From assembly GCA_039105265.1 (NCBI GenBank), contig JAPFFF010000005.1, forward strand, positions 4,945,501 to 5,009,500: a stretch of 64,000 nucleotides of DNA, in the 5' to 3' direction. Within the stretch, counting starts at the first letter, position 1, and every line of letters starts with the position of its first letter. The notes beneath the pieces were generated by a model. The model ran no database searches. It saw only the letters and a program-made list of their open reading frames with translations, and was not told where the DNA came from. Below, piece by piece: positions 26,024 through 37,475 of the stretch. The position numbers and the translations under genes were made by a program. The DNA comes from Tritrichomonas musculus (taxonomy: Eukaryota; Parabasalia; Tritrichomonadida; Tritrichomonadidae).

Positions 26024-27676
26024 CTGGGTTTCCCTGTCCAGTGAGGTGAATAGCCAAGTTTGACTTTTTGAGGCATTTCTCGTTATTTCATATGGACAGC
26101 AGACCGTTTTATTGTATTCAAAAAAAAATGTAAAGTTATGAATTATTTGAGAAAAAGTGTCCATTTAACGAGATGTACTAAAGCCAACTTTTTTCAATGC
26201 ATTTTATTTTATTTCTAAAATATCGTTATCTCAATAAATTTTTTAAATTATTAATTTTAAATATGTTTTATTTAATTATAAGAAACTAAAAAACAATTAT
26301 AAATGCATGAAAATAGTATGGATTAATTATATAGCTCAGAAAAGTAAAGTTTGTGTTATAAAAAAAAATTGGACCAAAATTTTGCTTTCATCGCTATATA
26401 TACTTTGTTTCACCAAATATTTATTCGATTTATTCGGATTAAAAGCCAATCGGATCTGCCAATTTTTTTTTTTCTCTTATAAAATGGCTTGAAATTTAAA
26501 CCATTTATTTGAAAAAGTGAAAAGCAATCACTTCACAAAAAATAATATTTTATTTTTTATTCAAATAAATTTGAATGAATTTTCACAAATTAAAAAATAA
26601 AATTATCAATTATTATTATTATTCTATTAAACCGAAATATCTAAAAAAAAGTATATCTTGAAGTTGTAGGATAAATTTATTAATTAAACAAATAGTATAA
26701 TTTATAAAATTTATATCATAAATTTTAGTAATAATAAATAATAAAAATTTTGGCAGGATCTTGGCTTGTGTACATCTATTTAACGGTTTATTTTTATTCT
26801 GAAAATGTCCAAAATAACCAAAATTGAATGTTCTCATTCAATCAAGGCTAGTCTCACAATAAATATAAAGAATTTTAATTAAATAATTTTTCATAATAAT
26901 ATATAAAATGTATAAATCGCAAAAAAAATAAAAAATTATTTTGTTATTAAGAAAAGTTGAATGAATCTTTCAATTTATTTGGCTTGACCAATTATATTCA
27001 ATCTTTATTTGTTTTATAAATTCATTTCTAAAATAATCTTTTGAAATTATATTTTTAATAAATTTTGTTCTATAATTTGTATTATTCTAGATCAATGTGA
27101 TTAATCGATTGGTCATATTTACTGATAGAGAATATTGACAGAAAATATCACATGTAATTAAGTTTTACCTTGAAAAGATTGCAATGATATTTTTTTTTCA
27201 ATTCTGCTTATTTTAGAGTACAATTCATATTTATAATTGAATTATAGTGTTTTATAAAATAAAATATTGTTTTTTTATATTATTAAATTTAGAAATGTTA
27301 AAGATATTCTTTATTTTTTGAATTTTATATAGATTGTAGCATAAACTTTTTGAGATATTTTTATTTTATTACTTTGAAAAATGATAGTAATTGTTTGAAA
27401 TATTTCAATGTAGATATTTTTTTGAATGTTTTTTTATTTTGTTAAAGAAAGACAAATTTTTTTTTAAATTTTGCATCTATTGTATTATTCAAAAATATTG
27501 GAGGAGGAAAAAAGCTAAATGTCCATAAGATTTTAATGGAAATTTTTTCTCAAATAATTCATAACTTTACATTTTTTTTTGAATACAATAAAACGGTCTG
27601 CTGTCCATATGAAATAACGAGAAATGCCTCAAAAAGTCAAACTTGGCTATTCACCTCACTGGACAGGGAAACCCAG
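26024..27676. mobile_element. 1653-bp non-autonomous element with about 140-bp inverted ends
   Basis: Starts CTGGGTTTCCCTGTCC and ends GGACAGGGAAACCCAG. The inverted ends stay nearly identical for about 140 bp, and both read as the same 40-codon peptide (SQIIHNFTFFFEYN...) in mirror orientation, which is a by-product of the repeat and not a gene. Perfect 8-bp direct repeats ATAATATC flank it at 26016-26023 and 27677-27684. The interior is AT-rich with no transposase frame. The near-identity of the arms suggests recent mobility. Confidence 0.82.
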
Positions 27677-28660
27677 ATAATATCATTAAAGAAATGGTCT
27701 GGTAAAAAATTACCATCTTTATAAATGGCCGGGTAAAATTTTACCTTTAGGTAATATGTTATTTTATAGGTCGGCCAAAATAACGTATTTGTCAAAAACA
27801 TAAAGCGAAATTTTAAAAAACGCTAGAAACTTCCCAAACTTATATATTTGTTTCATGAAAATATGATTAAGAAAACATCTAAATTTGGTGGAAATTCTTG
27901 AGTTGGATTTTTTTTTATCATCATTTTTTTGAAATTTTAATTTAAAATAATTATATCCTGCTATATATTAAATTTAAATGTTATTTTATTATTTACTTTA
28001 TTTATATACTATATATAATATATATAAATATAATAATAATTTAGAAATATTTATTATTCATCAGTGAATTGATGGAAAAAATTTAATACAATTTAAGAAA
28101 AAATAGAAGATCAAATTTCCTTTTTATTTTTATTTTATTATATTATAAAAACTTATATAACAACAAAAGTCGACTTAAAAATGAAAAAGAAGAAGAAAAT
28201 CTTAAAGGAAATTATCCCAAACTTTTTCAAAAAGAATTGAATTTTGGAATTTTTAAAAATGCATTTTTCATGTTAAATAAAATAAATATTTATTTATTAA
28301 TGATTATACTAAATTTAATATAATATTAAAGATATAAGTAAACATAAATGATTATCTTTTTTTATGATAATTATAGGAGATATTAATATTATTTATTTTA
28401 AAGAAAATACATAAATTTCACAAAACTCAACTCAAGAAATTGGATGAAACTTGGTAAACAGAATATGTAGATATCATATAATATTATATATCAAATAGAA
28501 GATATTCCTACGTTTTTTTATTTTTTTGAACAAACCTCGTTATTCTGGCCGACCTATGTTATTTTCCTACCCAGGTAAAAAATGACCCTACCCAAGAAGG
28601 ACCTGTCAAAAGGGGTCGGGTAGGTACCGCTTTCAAGGTCTATCTGGAAATGATTTTTTT

Positions 28661-29388
28661 TATCAATTTTTAATTTGAAAAAAGAATTTTGGAAGTTTAA
28701 AATATACAATTAATAAAAATATTATTTTTTATTTGGAATATCAATAAAATTTCCAATATAAACATTGAACAATAACTAAATCATATTTTATTGAAAAAAA
28801 ACTATGCTTTGAAAACAAAAAGAGATACAACTTTTTGTATACATATAATCATTGAATTATTAAAAGAATAATACAATGAAAATTTTAATAAAATACCATA
28901 ATAAATAATAGATATATATCAATTTTACTTTTCATATATATTAAATATATTTAATATTAATTATTATATTGTTGATTTATTATATGTTTTATGAAATATT
29001 TTATAAGATATGATTAAAACACAAAAATTTAATATTTCAATTTATTCTATGAAATGGAAAAAAACTAAAAACTGATTTTTTCTGCTAGAAAATTCTTAGA
29101 ATACAAGAAAAGAAAACAATAACTATTGGATATGAACCCTTTGTAATTCCAATAAACTGTTTTACATTACATTTCAAACTTTAGTTTGACAAACTATATT
29201 ATAAGGTGTTATTTGATTCTTCATTTATAAAATGATTAATCATAAAAAAGCAGTAAAATTTGCATTATTTTTCTAGTTTTTTGAAAAACTTTTTGTTTGC
29301 AAATTTGAACTAATATTTAGCACGTTACTAAGGAAATAAAATAAACGGTCGTGATAGACGTTATTTCAAATTAATAAAATCTTTATCG
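28661..29388. other. AT-rich spacer, no gene seen
   Basis: The promoter side of the MNS1 gene. No coding-like frame. Confidence 0.55.
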
Positions 29389-30876
29389 ATGACACAAAGA
29401 GTTACACGTGACGTATATGAAGCTCGTTATCGCCAGCGAGTAGCTGACGAAGTAACATACAATAACTATGCTTCAAAAATGCGCTCTGAAACTATGGACA
29501 AAGTACATCAAGAAACAGATCAGCGAGCAATTATGAGACAAAAGATGGCCAAACAGCGAATTGCAGATCAAGAATTTGCTATGGCAGAACGCATTTATCA
29601 ACAACAGCATGAACGTGAAGAACGTGAACGTCTTGCCAGAGAGCAAGATGCTATTGCCCAAGCTCTTCATGACCAGCAGCAAGCTGAAGTTCGCGATGAA
29701 AAAATGCGTGGGGTCCTCCGTGAAAACGATCCAGAATATAGAGAACTTAAGAGTAAACTTCAACTTGCTTTAGTTTCACAAACTCGAGATAATCAGCGTC
29801 GTGAATTGAGAATGAGGCGAGAACTTGAAGAACAAGAACGCCTTGAAACAGAAGAAGAAATGATGCGTAATTATAGAGCACAAGATCAACAACGTCAAGC
29901 AGAAGAAGATGCTAAACGTGCACAATCGTTAGCAACCCGAAGATTTATACAAGATCAAATCTCAGATAAAGAACGTCGTAGGCAACTACTCGAAGTTGCT
30001 CAAGCCGAAAGAGATAAACAACAAGTTGATGAAGTTATCCGCAGAGTACAAGAAGAAGATAGAATCGCATATCAGAATTTCCGCGCTAAACAAGCTAAAG
30101 AAAGAGATCAAATGGCAGAATTTATGGCCGCTCGTGAGCGTATGAAAGCTGAAGAAAAACGTCGCGAAGAAGAAGAAAACGAAAAAATGCGTGCATTTGC
30201 TTCGAATGTTGATGAAAGACTTCAACGTGCACAAGAAGAACAAAGGATGCGTGATGCACAACGTCAAGGAATTGCTGAGCGAATTGCTGCAGATATTAAC
30301 AGAAAGCGCCAAGAAGATCTTGAATACGAAAATCTTTGTATCGAACTTGCTGAGCAGCAAGAGCTACAAAGACTCAAAGAAAGAGAAGAAGCAGAAGCAA
30401 GGAAAATCCAGCAACAAATTCAAGAATGCCAACGATTCATGGTCGAAACACAACGTGCAAAAGCACAACAAGCTGCAAGGGACAGACAAGAAGAAGAAAG
30501 ATTACGTCGTCAGATTATCGAACAACAGAAAAAAGTTGCAGAATTAGCCGAAATCGAACAAGAACAAAACAGAATTAGAATTGAGAAATTCAGAAGGGAA
30601 CTTTCAAGACAGATGGTTCAAAAGAAAGAAATGTTCGAAGCCGCTAGACAGAGAGAACTTAGGAAATTAGAAATAGAACAACAGAAAGAAGAAGAAAGGC
30701 AAAGAATTCTTAACGAAGAAAGGAGAAAACTCGTTATTAATCATATTTTGGCAATGGGACCAGAAGCAGTTAAATATTTGCCAAAGGGAGTCCTCAAAGA
30801 AGAGGATTTGGATTACTTGCCTGAAGATTATAGAAATGCAATCCTCCAACAAAGAACTCAAGAGTATAAATATTAA
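29389..30876 (+). CDS. MNS1: MNS1-like flagellar doublet-microtubule protein
   Basis: A 495-residue protein that is almost entirely one charged helix (long runs of Arg, Glu and Gln in heptads from about 10 to 450), the layout of the trichohyalin-plectin-homology family. The end is diagnostic: after the helix comes VKYLPKGVLKEEDLDYLPED, matching the YLPKGV...ED C-terminus of animal MNS1, which is also 495 residues long. MNS1 is a microtubule inner protein of ciliary doublets needed for stable axonemes, so this fits a flagellated cell. The gene uses clearly more G and C than its surroundings and has no intron. The ATG follows TTTATCG directly. Other helical axoneme proteins (CFAP45, CFAP53) are weaker matches because they lack this ending. 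Confidence 0.85.
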   Translation: MTQRVTRDVYEARYRQRVADEVTYNNYASKMRSETMDKVHQETDQRAIMRQKMAKQRIADQEFAMAERIYQQQHEREERERLAREQDAIAQALHDQQQAEVRDEKMRGVLRENDPEYRELKSKLQLALVSQTRDNQRRELRMRRELEEQERLETEEEMMRNYRAQDQQRQAEEDAKRAQSLATRRFIQDQISDKERRRQLLEVAQAERDKQQVDEVIRRVQEEDRIAYQNFRAKQAKERDQMAEFMAARERMKAEEKRREEEENEKMRAFASNVDERLQRAQEEQRMRDAQRQGIAERIAADINRKRQEDLEYENLCIELAEQQELQRLKEREEAEARKIQQQIQECQRFMVETQRAKAQQAARDRQEEERLRRQIIEQQKKVAELAEIEQEQNRIRIEKFRRELSRQMVQKKEMFEAARQRELRKLEIEQQKEEERQRILNEERRKLVINHILAMGPEAVKYLPKGVLKEEDLDYLPEDYRNAILQQRTQEYKY

Positions 30877-31331
30877 TACTATGGAAAAGAAAAACTGATG
30901 AAAAAAGTCTATTAAATGGATTTTTTGTTTATATATTTATTATTTGATTATTTCATAACTTTTTAAAATTTATTTGAACTTATCACTTCCAGATTGAAAC
31001 TTCCAATAGCTTAATTAATATTTGATTTATCAGATTAAATTAAATTTTCTGCAAACAAATATGTAATAACCTCTAAGCAAAGTCAGCTTATAAAAATTAC
31101 AATTATGACGCGTCTAATTATTAACTTGTTATTAATTAATATCGGTATTGGAAAGAATAATAATAAAAAAATATTGCATAACAAATAGTTTTTATAAAAA
31201 ACCATATTGCCATTTATTTGAAATTATTAAAGATATCAGCTCAATCTATTACTAAAAAAATAAAAAATAACAAAATAAACAAATACACAAAATAAATATA
31301 ATACACAACGTCTTCGATGATAAGTTTCACA
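30877..31331. other. AT-rich spacer between convergent genes
   Basis: 455 bases between the stops of MNS1 and the coiled-coil gene. Expected to hold both 3' ends; nothing else seen. Confidence 0.55.
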
Positions 31332-34286
31332 TTAATATGAAGATATTGGAGTCTTTTGCTGTAATTGTGGATGCAAAGATAAAACGAGATCTGCCAATGC
31401 ATCTTCCGTTGATTGGCTTTCCCTAGCTTTGAGTAACTTACGAATTGTTTGCTCTTGCTTTTTATGTTTTTCGATTTCATTTTTAATTCTATTTACTATT
31501 ATTTTGAAAGAATCTTCATTTAATGATTGTTTAGCATCAAAGAATGATCCAAATTGTTGTGCAAAGAAGCAAAACAGATTTCTCTTTTCTGCTTCCCATT
31601 TGTGTCTTTGCTCGTCAGCAATTACACTATATTTCGTTTCAACAGCCATCAATTGAGCTTTCAATTGGGCAATTGCTAATTTCTTTGAACGTTCGATTGA
31701 ATCAATTTGTGATTGAGCTTTCATATCTGATTTTTGCAATTGGAAATTAAGTTGTGATACTTGCTGTGTCATTTGTTTCATTCTTTGCTCATAATCTTCT
31801 ATTCCTTTCGACATTGATTGAACAATTGCTTCAGTTTCCTCACTTTTAACTTTGAGTTGTTCAATCATGGATTGATAGTTATCTTCTATTTGACGGGCTT
31901 CTTTCTCTTTTTGATGTAGCATTTGATTGTATTTTGAGTCACTTTCAATCATTACTTGATTAAGTTGAACCTTGACTTTTCGGGTTTCTTCAGATGCGTT
32001 CCGAGATGAATCTTCCCATTTCTTTAAAGAAGATTCAAATTCTTTTATTTTGTTTTGTAATGAAGCTATTTGCTCGTCACGCGCTTTGATTTCTTTTTGG
32101 TATTCATAAGTCATCTCGTCATATTTAGACGATTGTTCCATCAAGATTGAATCTATTTTATTTTGAGCAGCGTTATAATCTTTAGAATGAACAATCTTTG
32201 TATCGTCTATTTCAACAAGCAATTCTTTGTTATGTTTATTAAGGCTATCGATTTGCTCCTGAAGTTGTTGAATGGTTTCTCTAGCTTTTTCATTAGATTC
32301 ACGCATAATTTCAAGCTCTTCATCTGCTTTGTTTTTAACAGTTATAAATGCTTCTTTGCATTCATGAAGCTCAGCCTTTTTCTGTGTGTTTTTGTTTCGT
32401 AAGATTTTCACTGCTTGTTGAAGAGCCTCAATGGTCTTGGTCATTTCATCGAATGTTTGCTGATCACAAACTTCTGGAATTGATTTCAATTCATTAACTT
32501 TTTGTTGAAGAACAAAATTTTCTTTATATATTGCTGAAACAGCTTCAACAATTTCATTAAGGTCAAGTGAATCTCTATCAATTGCATGAAGTAAAGATGA
32601 AGCAAAGTCTGATAACGTTTTATTACCATTTTCAACTTTTTCTGTAAGTTCGCTAATTGCATTTTTGCTTTCTGCTTCATGATTTCCAAACCATCGAGAA
32701 ACAACACTAAATATCTGTGATACTCGCTTTTCAACTGAAAAACCATCATTTTCGGCAATTCCTTTAAGAATTGATTTCAAATCATCGGGGAGAGTGCCAA
32801 AGTCCCAGTCACTTCCATTAACATGAACTTCATTTTGCATAACAATTGTATGCTGACCTTCTGACTTGTAATCATTTTGAAGATTATCAATTATTGCTTC
32901 AGTACTTAGAAGTGATTGATTTTGTGTATGAACAATTGACAATAAACGATCTCTGTCATTAACTATTTTAGCCAGTTCTTCGCTTTGTTCACTCATAAGT
33001 TGTTCAAGCATATCCAATGCTTTTTGAGTGTTTCCAAGATCTTTTATTGATTTTTCTTGTTGAGAATTAATGTCATCCTTTGACATTTTGTACAACTGTA
33101 ATTGATTGGAAAGCTGTTCCTTTTCTTCATGGCTTTGCTCAAGTTTTTCATTGAGCGCGCTAATTGTACGTTCTGAATTATTAAGATCTTTGAGCAATTG
33201 TTCATTCTTATCAAGAACTTTTTGGGCTCTCTTCCTAAGTTTTTCTTTAATTGCTTCTCCGTCTTGAACTTGTTTGGTTAAGTCATCAATCTGAGCTTGT
33301 TGTTGTTTGAAATCGTTATCAGCTTTCTGAAGTTGTGTCTTCAAAGAGTCGATTTCTTGTGAAGCGCTATCAAGAAGAGGATTGCCGCCAAGTTCAAGTT
33401 CGTTAGTTTGAATCATGACAGAATGCATCTTCTTTGTAGCATTGAGCTTCTTTTGAAGATCAAGAACTTCTTGCTTATGCTCATTTTCAAGTTGGCTATT
33501 CTTGTTTTGAAGTCTTCTAATAGTGTCTTGAAATTCATTAATTTGTGAAGAGAATTTTGCTGATTCTGCTTGAGAAGCTTGGCGAAGTTGAATGACTTCA
33601 AGTTCTAATTGTTTGCATCTTGCCTTTTCTTTGTCAAGAAGAGATTTAGTTTGTTTTAATTTCTTTTTATCTTGTTCATTTAAAATTGAAGTTGCAGATT
33701 GTTGTACTGCATCATTGTTCATTGGAAGAGGATGCATTAAAAGATCTATCAATTGTTTAACATCTTCAACTTTTTGATGAAAGAAATTCTCAGATAATTT
33801 TAATATCTTTCCGATTTGGTTCTGGTAAACAGCATTCTCAGTTTGTGCTTTAATCGAAGCCTCTTCTGATGATTGAAGTTTTAATTGAAGCTTTTCAGAT
33901 TCAATTTTTCTTTGACTTTGAAGTGATAAAACTTGGGCTTGTAATTGAGAAATCTCGTCTTGATATTCTCTTTCAACACGAGATATAGCACCTTGAACTT
34001 TTGAATTGAGCTCAGCTTTGGTATCGTCACAAATCTTAATTCTTTGATTAAGTTCTTCGTTTTGCGCTTTCAACTCATTGATTTGGGCCATCAACAATGC
34101 ATTTTGTTTATTAACTGCTTCCATTTTTTGGATAGATTCAACAGCTGTTTCGAATTGTCTATTAAGTTCATCGTTTTGAGTTTGAAGTTGCTGATTAACC
34201 TCTCTAAGTCGTTCGTTCTCTGCGACTGTATTTTCTACTTCACTGATGTCATCAATATTTTCCTGAGAGCTGTCTTCGATATTCAT
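31332..34286 (-). CDS. Long coiled-coil protein of unknown function
   Basis: A 984-residue protein. Nearly all of it is heptad-repeat coiled coil (for example ENERLREVNQQLQTQNDEL near residue 23), interrupted by a more globular stretch at about 490-560 (GSDWDFGTLPDDLKSILKGI...VVSRWFGNH). Near the C-terminus FCFFAQQFGSFFDAKQSLNEDSF (from about 900) is an aromatic-rich break before a last helix. No motor, GRIP or membrane domain is visible. Such proteins in trichomonads are common candidates for basal-body, Golgi or cytoskeletal filament components, but nothing here assigns one. The acidic start MNIEDSSQENIDD suits the chosen ATG. Confidence 0.75.
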   Translation of the reverse strand: MNIEDSSQENIDDISEVENTVAENERLREVNQQLQTQNDELNRQFETAVESIQKMEAVNKQNALLMAQINELKAQNEELNQRIKICDDTKAELNSKVQGAISRVEREYQDEISQLQAQVLSLQSQRKIESEKLQLKLQSSEEASIKAQTENAVYQNQIGKILKLSENFFHQKVEDVKQLIDLLMHPLPMNNDAVQQSATSILNEQDKKKLKQTKSLLDKEKARCKQLELEVIQLRQASQAESAKFSSQINEFQDTIRRLQNKNSQLENEHKQEVLDLQKKLNATKKMHSVMIQTNELELGGNPLLDSASQEIDSLKTQLQKADNDFKQQQAQIDDLTKQVQDGEAIKEKLRKRAQKVLDKNEQLLKDLNNSERTISALNEKLEQSHEEKEQLSNQLQLYKMSKDDINSQQEKSIKDLGNTQKALDMLEQLMSEQSEELAKIVNDRDRLLSIVHTQNQSLLSTEAIIDNLQNDYKSEGQHTIVMQNEVHVNGSDWDFGTLPDDLKSILKGIAENDGFSVEKRVSQIFSVVSRWFGNHEAESKNAISELTEKVENGNKTLSDFASSLLHAIDRDSLDLNEIVEAVSAIYKENFVLQQKVNELKSIPEVCDQQTFDEMTKTIEALQQAVKILRNKNTQKKAELHECKEAFITVKNKADEELEIMRESNEKARETIQQLQEQIDSLNKHNKELLVEIDDTKIVHSKDYNAAQNKIDSILMEQSSKYDEMTYEYQKEIKARDEQIASLQNKIKEFESSLKKWEDSSRNASEETRKVKVQLNQVMIESDSKYNQMLHQKEKEARQIEDNYQSMIEQLKVKSEETEAIVQSMSKGIEDYEQRMKQMTQQVSQLNFQLQKSDMKAQSQIDSIERSKKLAIAQLKAQLMAVETKYSVIADEQRHKWEAEKRNLFCFFAQQFGSFFDAKQSLNEDSFKIIVNRIKNEIEKHKKQEQTIRKLLKARESQSTEDALADLVLSLHPQLQQKTPISSY

Positions 34287-35410
34287 ATTTAATATTTTTA
34301 TTATAAATATTTATAAACCGTCTTAAATAGATATGTAATTATAAACGATCAATGACTTTTTGATAAATCTCTTCACTTTTTTGTACATAAATATGGTTAT
34401 ATTTTTATTTATATATTGAAAAATCTGACAAGATTGAACAAATATGCTCTTAAAAAAAAAATCAAACTTACTAATTTTTTCAATGTTTTTTTTGAAGAAT
34501 TTATAAAAATAATCCATTTCCATTTTTTTAACCAAACATATCATTAGTTGTTCTATAATAATGAATATATTTAATACGGTTCAGCATCAAATCAAATAAT
34601 TTAAACGTTCGAATTATCTCAAACGTACATGATATGGAATAAATAAAAAATTGATTTTCTTAATGTATTATTAGTTTAATATTCTTTTTGATTGATTTTT
34701 TTATTATTCTGAATGTTTTAAATTGGAAATTTCAATTCATATAACTAAATATTCATTTAATATTGAGATAAAAGAGTTTTAAAAACGATTTTGTTTACAA
34801 GTTGAAAAATCAATACTTCTTTCAATGCTAAACAATTTAATATAAACTATTGAAAACTGTACGTTAAATGAATAATGTGATCAACTTCAAATGAATGTAA
34901 GATGGTTTGAAGAATAACTCATAAGCCATAGATATATCTGTATTGATTGCATAATAAAAGAATTATTCTAATATTTTTAATTTTGAAATGGATAATTTTT
35001 TTATATTTTATTTTTATATTTTTTTTTTTTTTTTGATTTATAATGCGAAATGTTTTGGCCTATTACTTGATGATTAGATTGTAAATACAAAAAAATGAAA
35101 ATTGTTTTTGACCTCTTATTATTTAAAAAAAAAAAAGTTTTGGAATAGTTATTTACCACTGTTGAATTCCTTCCTACCAGAATATACAATTACATTATTA
35201 AAAGGAATAATATGATAAATTTTTATAGAATTTTTTTTTTGTAATTAAAAAAAAAAAACGAGAATATAGGTTAATAAAAAATAAAGTGAAAATGTTAACC
35301 AATGAATTCAATAAAATGATATGATTAGAATCAAATCTTATTTCAAAAACATTATATATGATTAATAATCTGGCTTAAATACTTTTTATTATTTTTGATT
35401 TTTTTTAATT

Positions 35411-35447
<37 letters not shown>

Positions 35448-35460
35448 ATAAAAAATATAA
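34287..35460. other. 1.2-kb AT-rich spacer between divergent genes
   Basis: The shared upstream region of the coiled-coil gene and ELP3. Low complexity with many poly-A and poly-T runs. No coding frame. Confidence 0.6.
35412..35443. repeat. 32-base poly-A run in the ELP3 promoter
   Basis: An uninterrupted run of 32 A ends 17 bases before the ELP3 ATG. It could be a nucleosome-free promoter tract, or its length may be an assembly estimate. Confidence 0.85.
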
Positions 35461-37068
35461 ATGGAGAATAAAGTTCTAAAAGCGGCTGCTGAACTTGCTC
35501 GATATTTAATTTCATGCTATGAAAAGAAAATCACTCCCGATCTTCAACACGAGAAACTTCGAATTTCCAGAGAACTCGGAATTAACCAAAGTTTGAGTTC
35601 GTCTGCTATTATTGACGCTATTCCCTCAAATTATAGAGCTCGACTTTTACCATATATTCGTAAAAAGCCTGTTAGAACCGCTTCCGGCGTCTCTGTTATT
35701 GCATTTATGTGTAAACCACATAGATGTCCTCATGTTGAACAAACTGGCGCTGCTTGTACATACTGTCCAGGTGGTCCAGATAGTGACTTCGATTATTCAT
35801 CTCAATCATATACAGGATATGAACCAACCTCTATGCGTGCTATTCGTTCACGTTATGATCCTTTTTCACAAGTTCGATGTAGAATTTCTCAATTGCAAAA
35901 TATTGGTCACTCAGTAGTTAAGCTTGAATTAGTTTTAATGGGTGGAACATTTTTATATCTTGATCGAGATTATCGAAATTGGTTTATTATTAACATGTAT
36001 GCAGGTGTTACAGGTCACGTTTCCCACTCGGTTAAAGAAGCGGTTGCGTATGCAGAATGTTCCACTTCAAGAGCTGTTGCCCTAACAATCGAAACCCGTC
36101 CTGATTATTGCTTTGCACCTCACATTGATGATATGTTATCATATGGATGTACTAGAGTTGAAATTGGACTTCAAAGTGTTTGGGAAGATGTTTTGCAACA
36201 TGTCGGACGAGGCCACTCAAGATATGATGTTATGCGCTCTTTCCGTGATTGCCGACGTAGTGGTCTCAAAGTAACTGCACATATGATGCCAGACTTACCG
36301 CTTACCGATTTTGAAAGAGATCTTGATGGATTCACAGAACTTTTCGAAAACCCACTATGGAGACCAGATGGACTCAAATTATATCCAACTCTTGTTATGC
36401 GTGGAACAAAATTATATGACCAATATTCAGCACATACTTATAACCCTCTTCATCCTGATCTTCTTATTACACTTATTGCCGAAATTCTTCGTGTTGTTCC
36501 TCCATGGGTTAGAGTTTTCAGAGTACAACGTGATGTTCCGATGACATTAGTTACTGCAGGTGTTGAAAATGGTAATTTAAGAACGCTTGCAATGGAACGT
36601 CTAAAAGAAAGAGGCGGTAAGTGTAGAGATGTCCGAGCACGTGAAGTTGGTATCACTGAAATTCGAGATAAAATCAGCCCAAACAATGTCGAGCTTGTTC
36701 GAAGAGATTTTGCTGCAGATGATGGTTGGGAAACAGTTTTGTCTTACGAAGATGTTGAACAAGATATTTTAATCGGTCTTGTAAGATTAAGAGCACCCGG
36801 CGATACCTTCCGTGATGAACTCCAAGGTGCATCTCTTGTTAGAGAACTTCATGTTTATGGTCAAGAAGTTCCAATTGAACAAAAAGATTTATCAAGATGG
36901 CAGCACAAAGGATATGGAACTCAGCTTATGCTTGAAGCTGAAAGAATTACAAGAGAAGAACACTGTTCTAAAAGATTGGCTGTTATTTCTGGAATTGGTG
37001 TTCGTGGATATTACAAGAAATTAGGATATAGACTAGAAGGAAGCTATATGGTGAAAGATTTTGAATGA
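35461..37068 (+). CDS. ELP3: Elongator catalytic subunit Elp3 (radical SAM, acetyltransferase)
   Basis: A 535-residue protein with near-canonical Elp3 sequence. The radical-SAM domain carries the iron-sulfur ligands Cys84, Cys89, Cys99 and Cys102 in CKPHRCPH...ACTYCPGG, followed by QSYTGYEPTSMRAIR, MGGTF, ETRPDYC and KLYPTLV. The C-terminal GNAT domain (about 390-535) has the acetyl-CoA loop QHKGYGTQLMLEAE (K in the first position) and ends GYYKKLGYRLEGSYMVK. Elp3 adds the cm5 group to wobble uridines of tRNAs in the cytosol. Length and domains match the eukaryotic family (about 550), with a slightly short N-terminus. Codon use is GC-richer than average here, as in MNS1 and gamma-tubulin, suggesting good expression. 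Confidence 0.97.
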   Translation: MENKVLKAAAELARYLISCYEKKITPDLQHEKLRISRELGINQSLSSSAIIDAIPSNYRARLLPYIRKKPVRTASGVSVIAFMCKPHRCPHVEQTGAACTYCPGGPDSDFDYSSQSYTGYEPTSMRAIRSRYDPFSQVRCRISQLQNIGHSVVKLELVLMGGTFLYLDRDYRNWFIINMYAGVTGHVSHSVKEAVAYAECSTSRAVALTIETRPDYCFAPHIDDMLSYGCTRVEIGLQSVWEDVLQHVGRGHSRYDVMRSFRDCRRSGLKVTAHMMPDLPLTDFERDLDGFTELFENPLWRPDGLKLYPTLVMRGTKLYDQYSAHTYNPLHPDLLITLIAEILRVVPPWVRVFRVQRDVPMTLVTAGVENGNLRTLAMERLKERGGKCRDVRAREVGITEIRDKISPNNVELVRRDFAADDGWETVLSYEDVEQDILIGLVRLRAPGDTFRDELQGASLVRELHVYGQEVPIEQKDLSRWQHKGYGTQLMLEAERITREEHCSKRLAVISGIGVRGYYKKLGYRLEGSYMVKDFE

Positions 37069-37475
37069 AAAAAAAAATATTTTATTTCATTTTTTTAGAT
37101 GTCGAAAAAAGCTACATCAAAAATGTCTGATTTATAAATTAATTATATTTTTATGCTCTTACTGTTTATTTAAAAATAAAACGCTTAATCTCAATCAAAG
37201 AATCAATTTATTTTTCGGGACTCATAAATTCTATATAAATGGTTATTTCTCTTCTATAACTAACTTTATAGTGAAGCATTTAGCGTTTAGTTACAAAAAT
37301 TCAAAGAAAGTGTAAATGCAGAAAATGATACAAAATAATCATGCAAACTTGGAATATAAAGTATATTTAAACATAATAAAAACAATATAAATCGAAATGT
37401 ATAAGAGAATAAGCGATATTTAAAGAAAAAAAATAAAAGTGAAAGTATATAATCAATAATAATATTGTATGAACT
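37069..37475. other. AT-rich spacer between convergent genes
   Basis: 407 bases between the stops of ELP3 and the WASHC4 homologue. An open frame at 37061-37315 is AT-driven and not supported. Confidence 0.55.

Larger units (their letters stand above)
25195..28660. repeat. Nest of related GGGTA-rich inverted ends, probably one old element with insertions
   Basis: Similar terminal-looking sequences rich in GGGTAGGGTAATT and GACCCGACCC occur near 25195-25300 and, in inverse, near 28535-28660. A diverged inverted pair (GGTCGGCCAAAATAACG and CGTTATTCTGGCCGACC) lies at about 27695-27790 and 28545-28565. Short palindromes GGTAAAAAATTACC and GGTAAAATTTTACC lie at 27702-27747. This suggests an older element of several kilobases into which the elements at 25531 and 26024 inserted. 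The outer limits are uncertain and no gene is visible. Confidence 0.4.

Noticed and set aside
25979-26164. 61-codon frame, mirrored at 27536-27724
   Set aside because: Both are the terminal inverted repeats of one transposon read in opposite directions.
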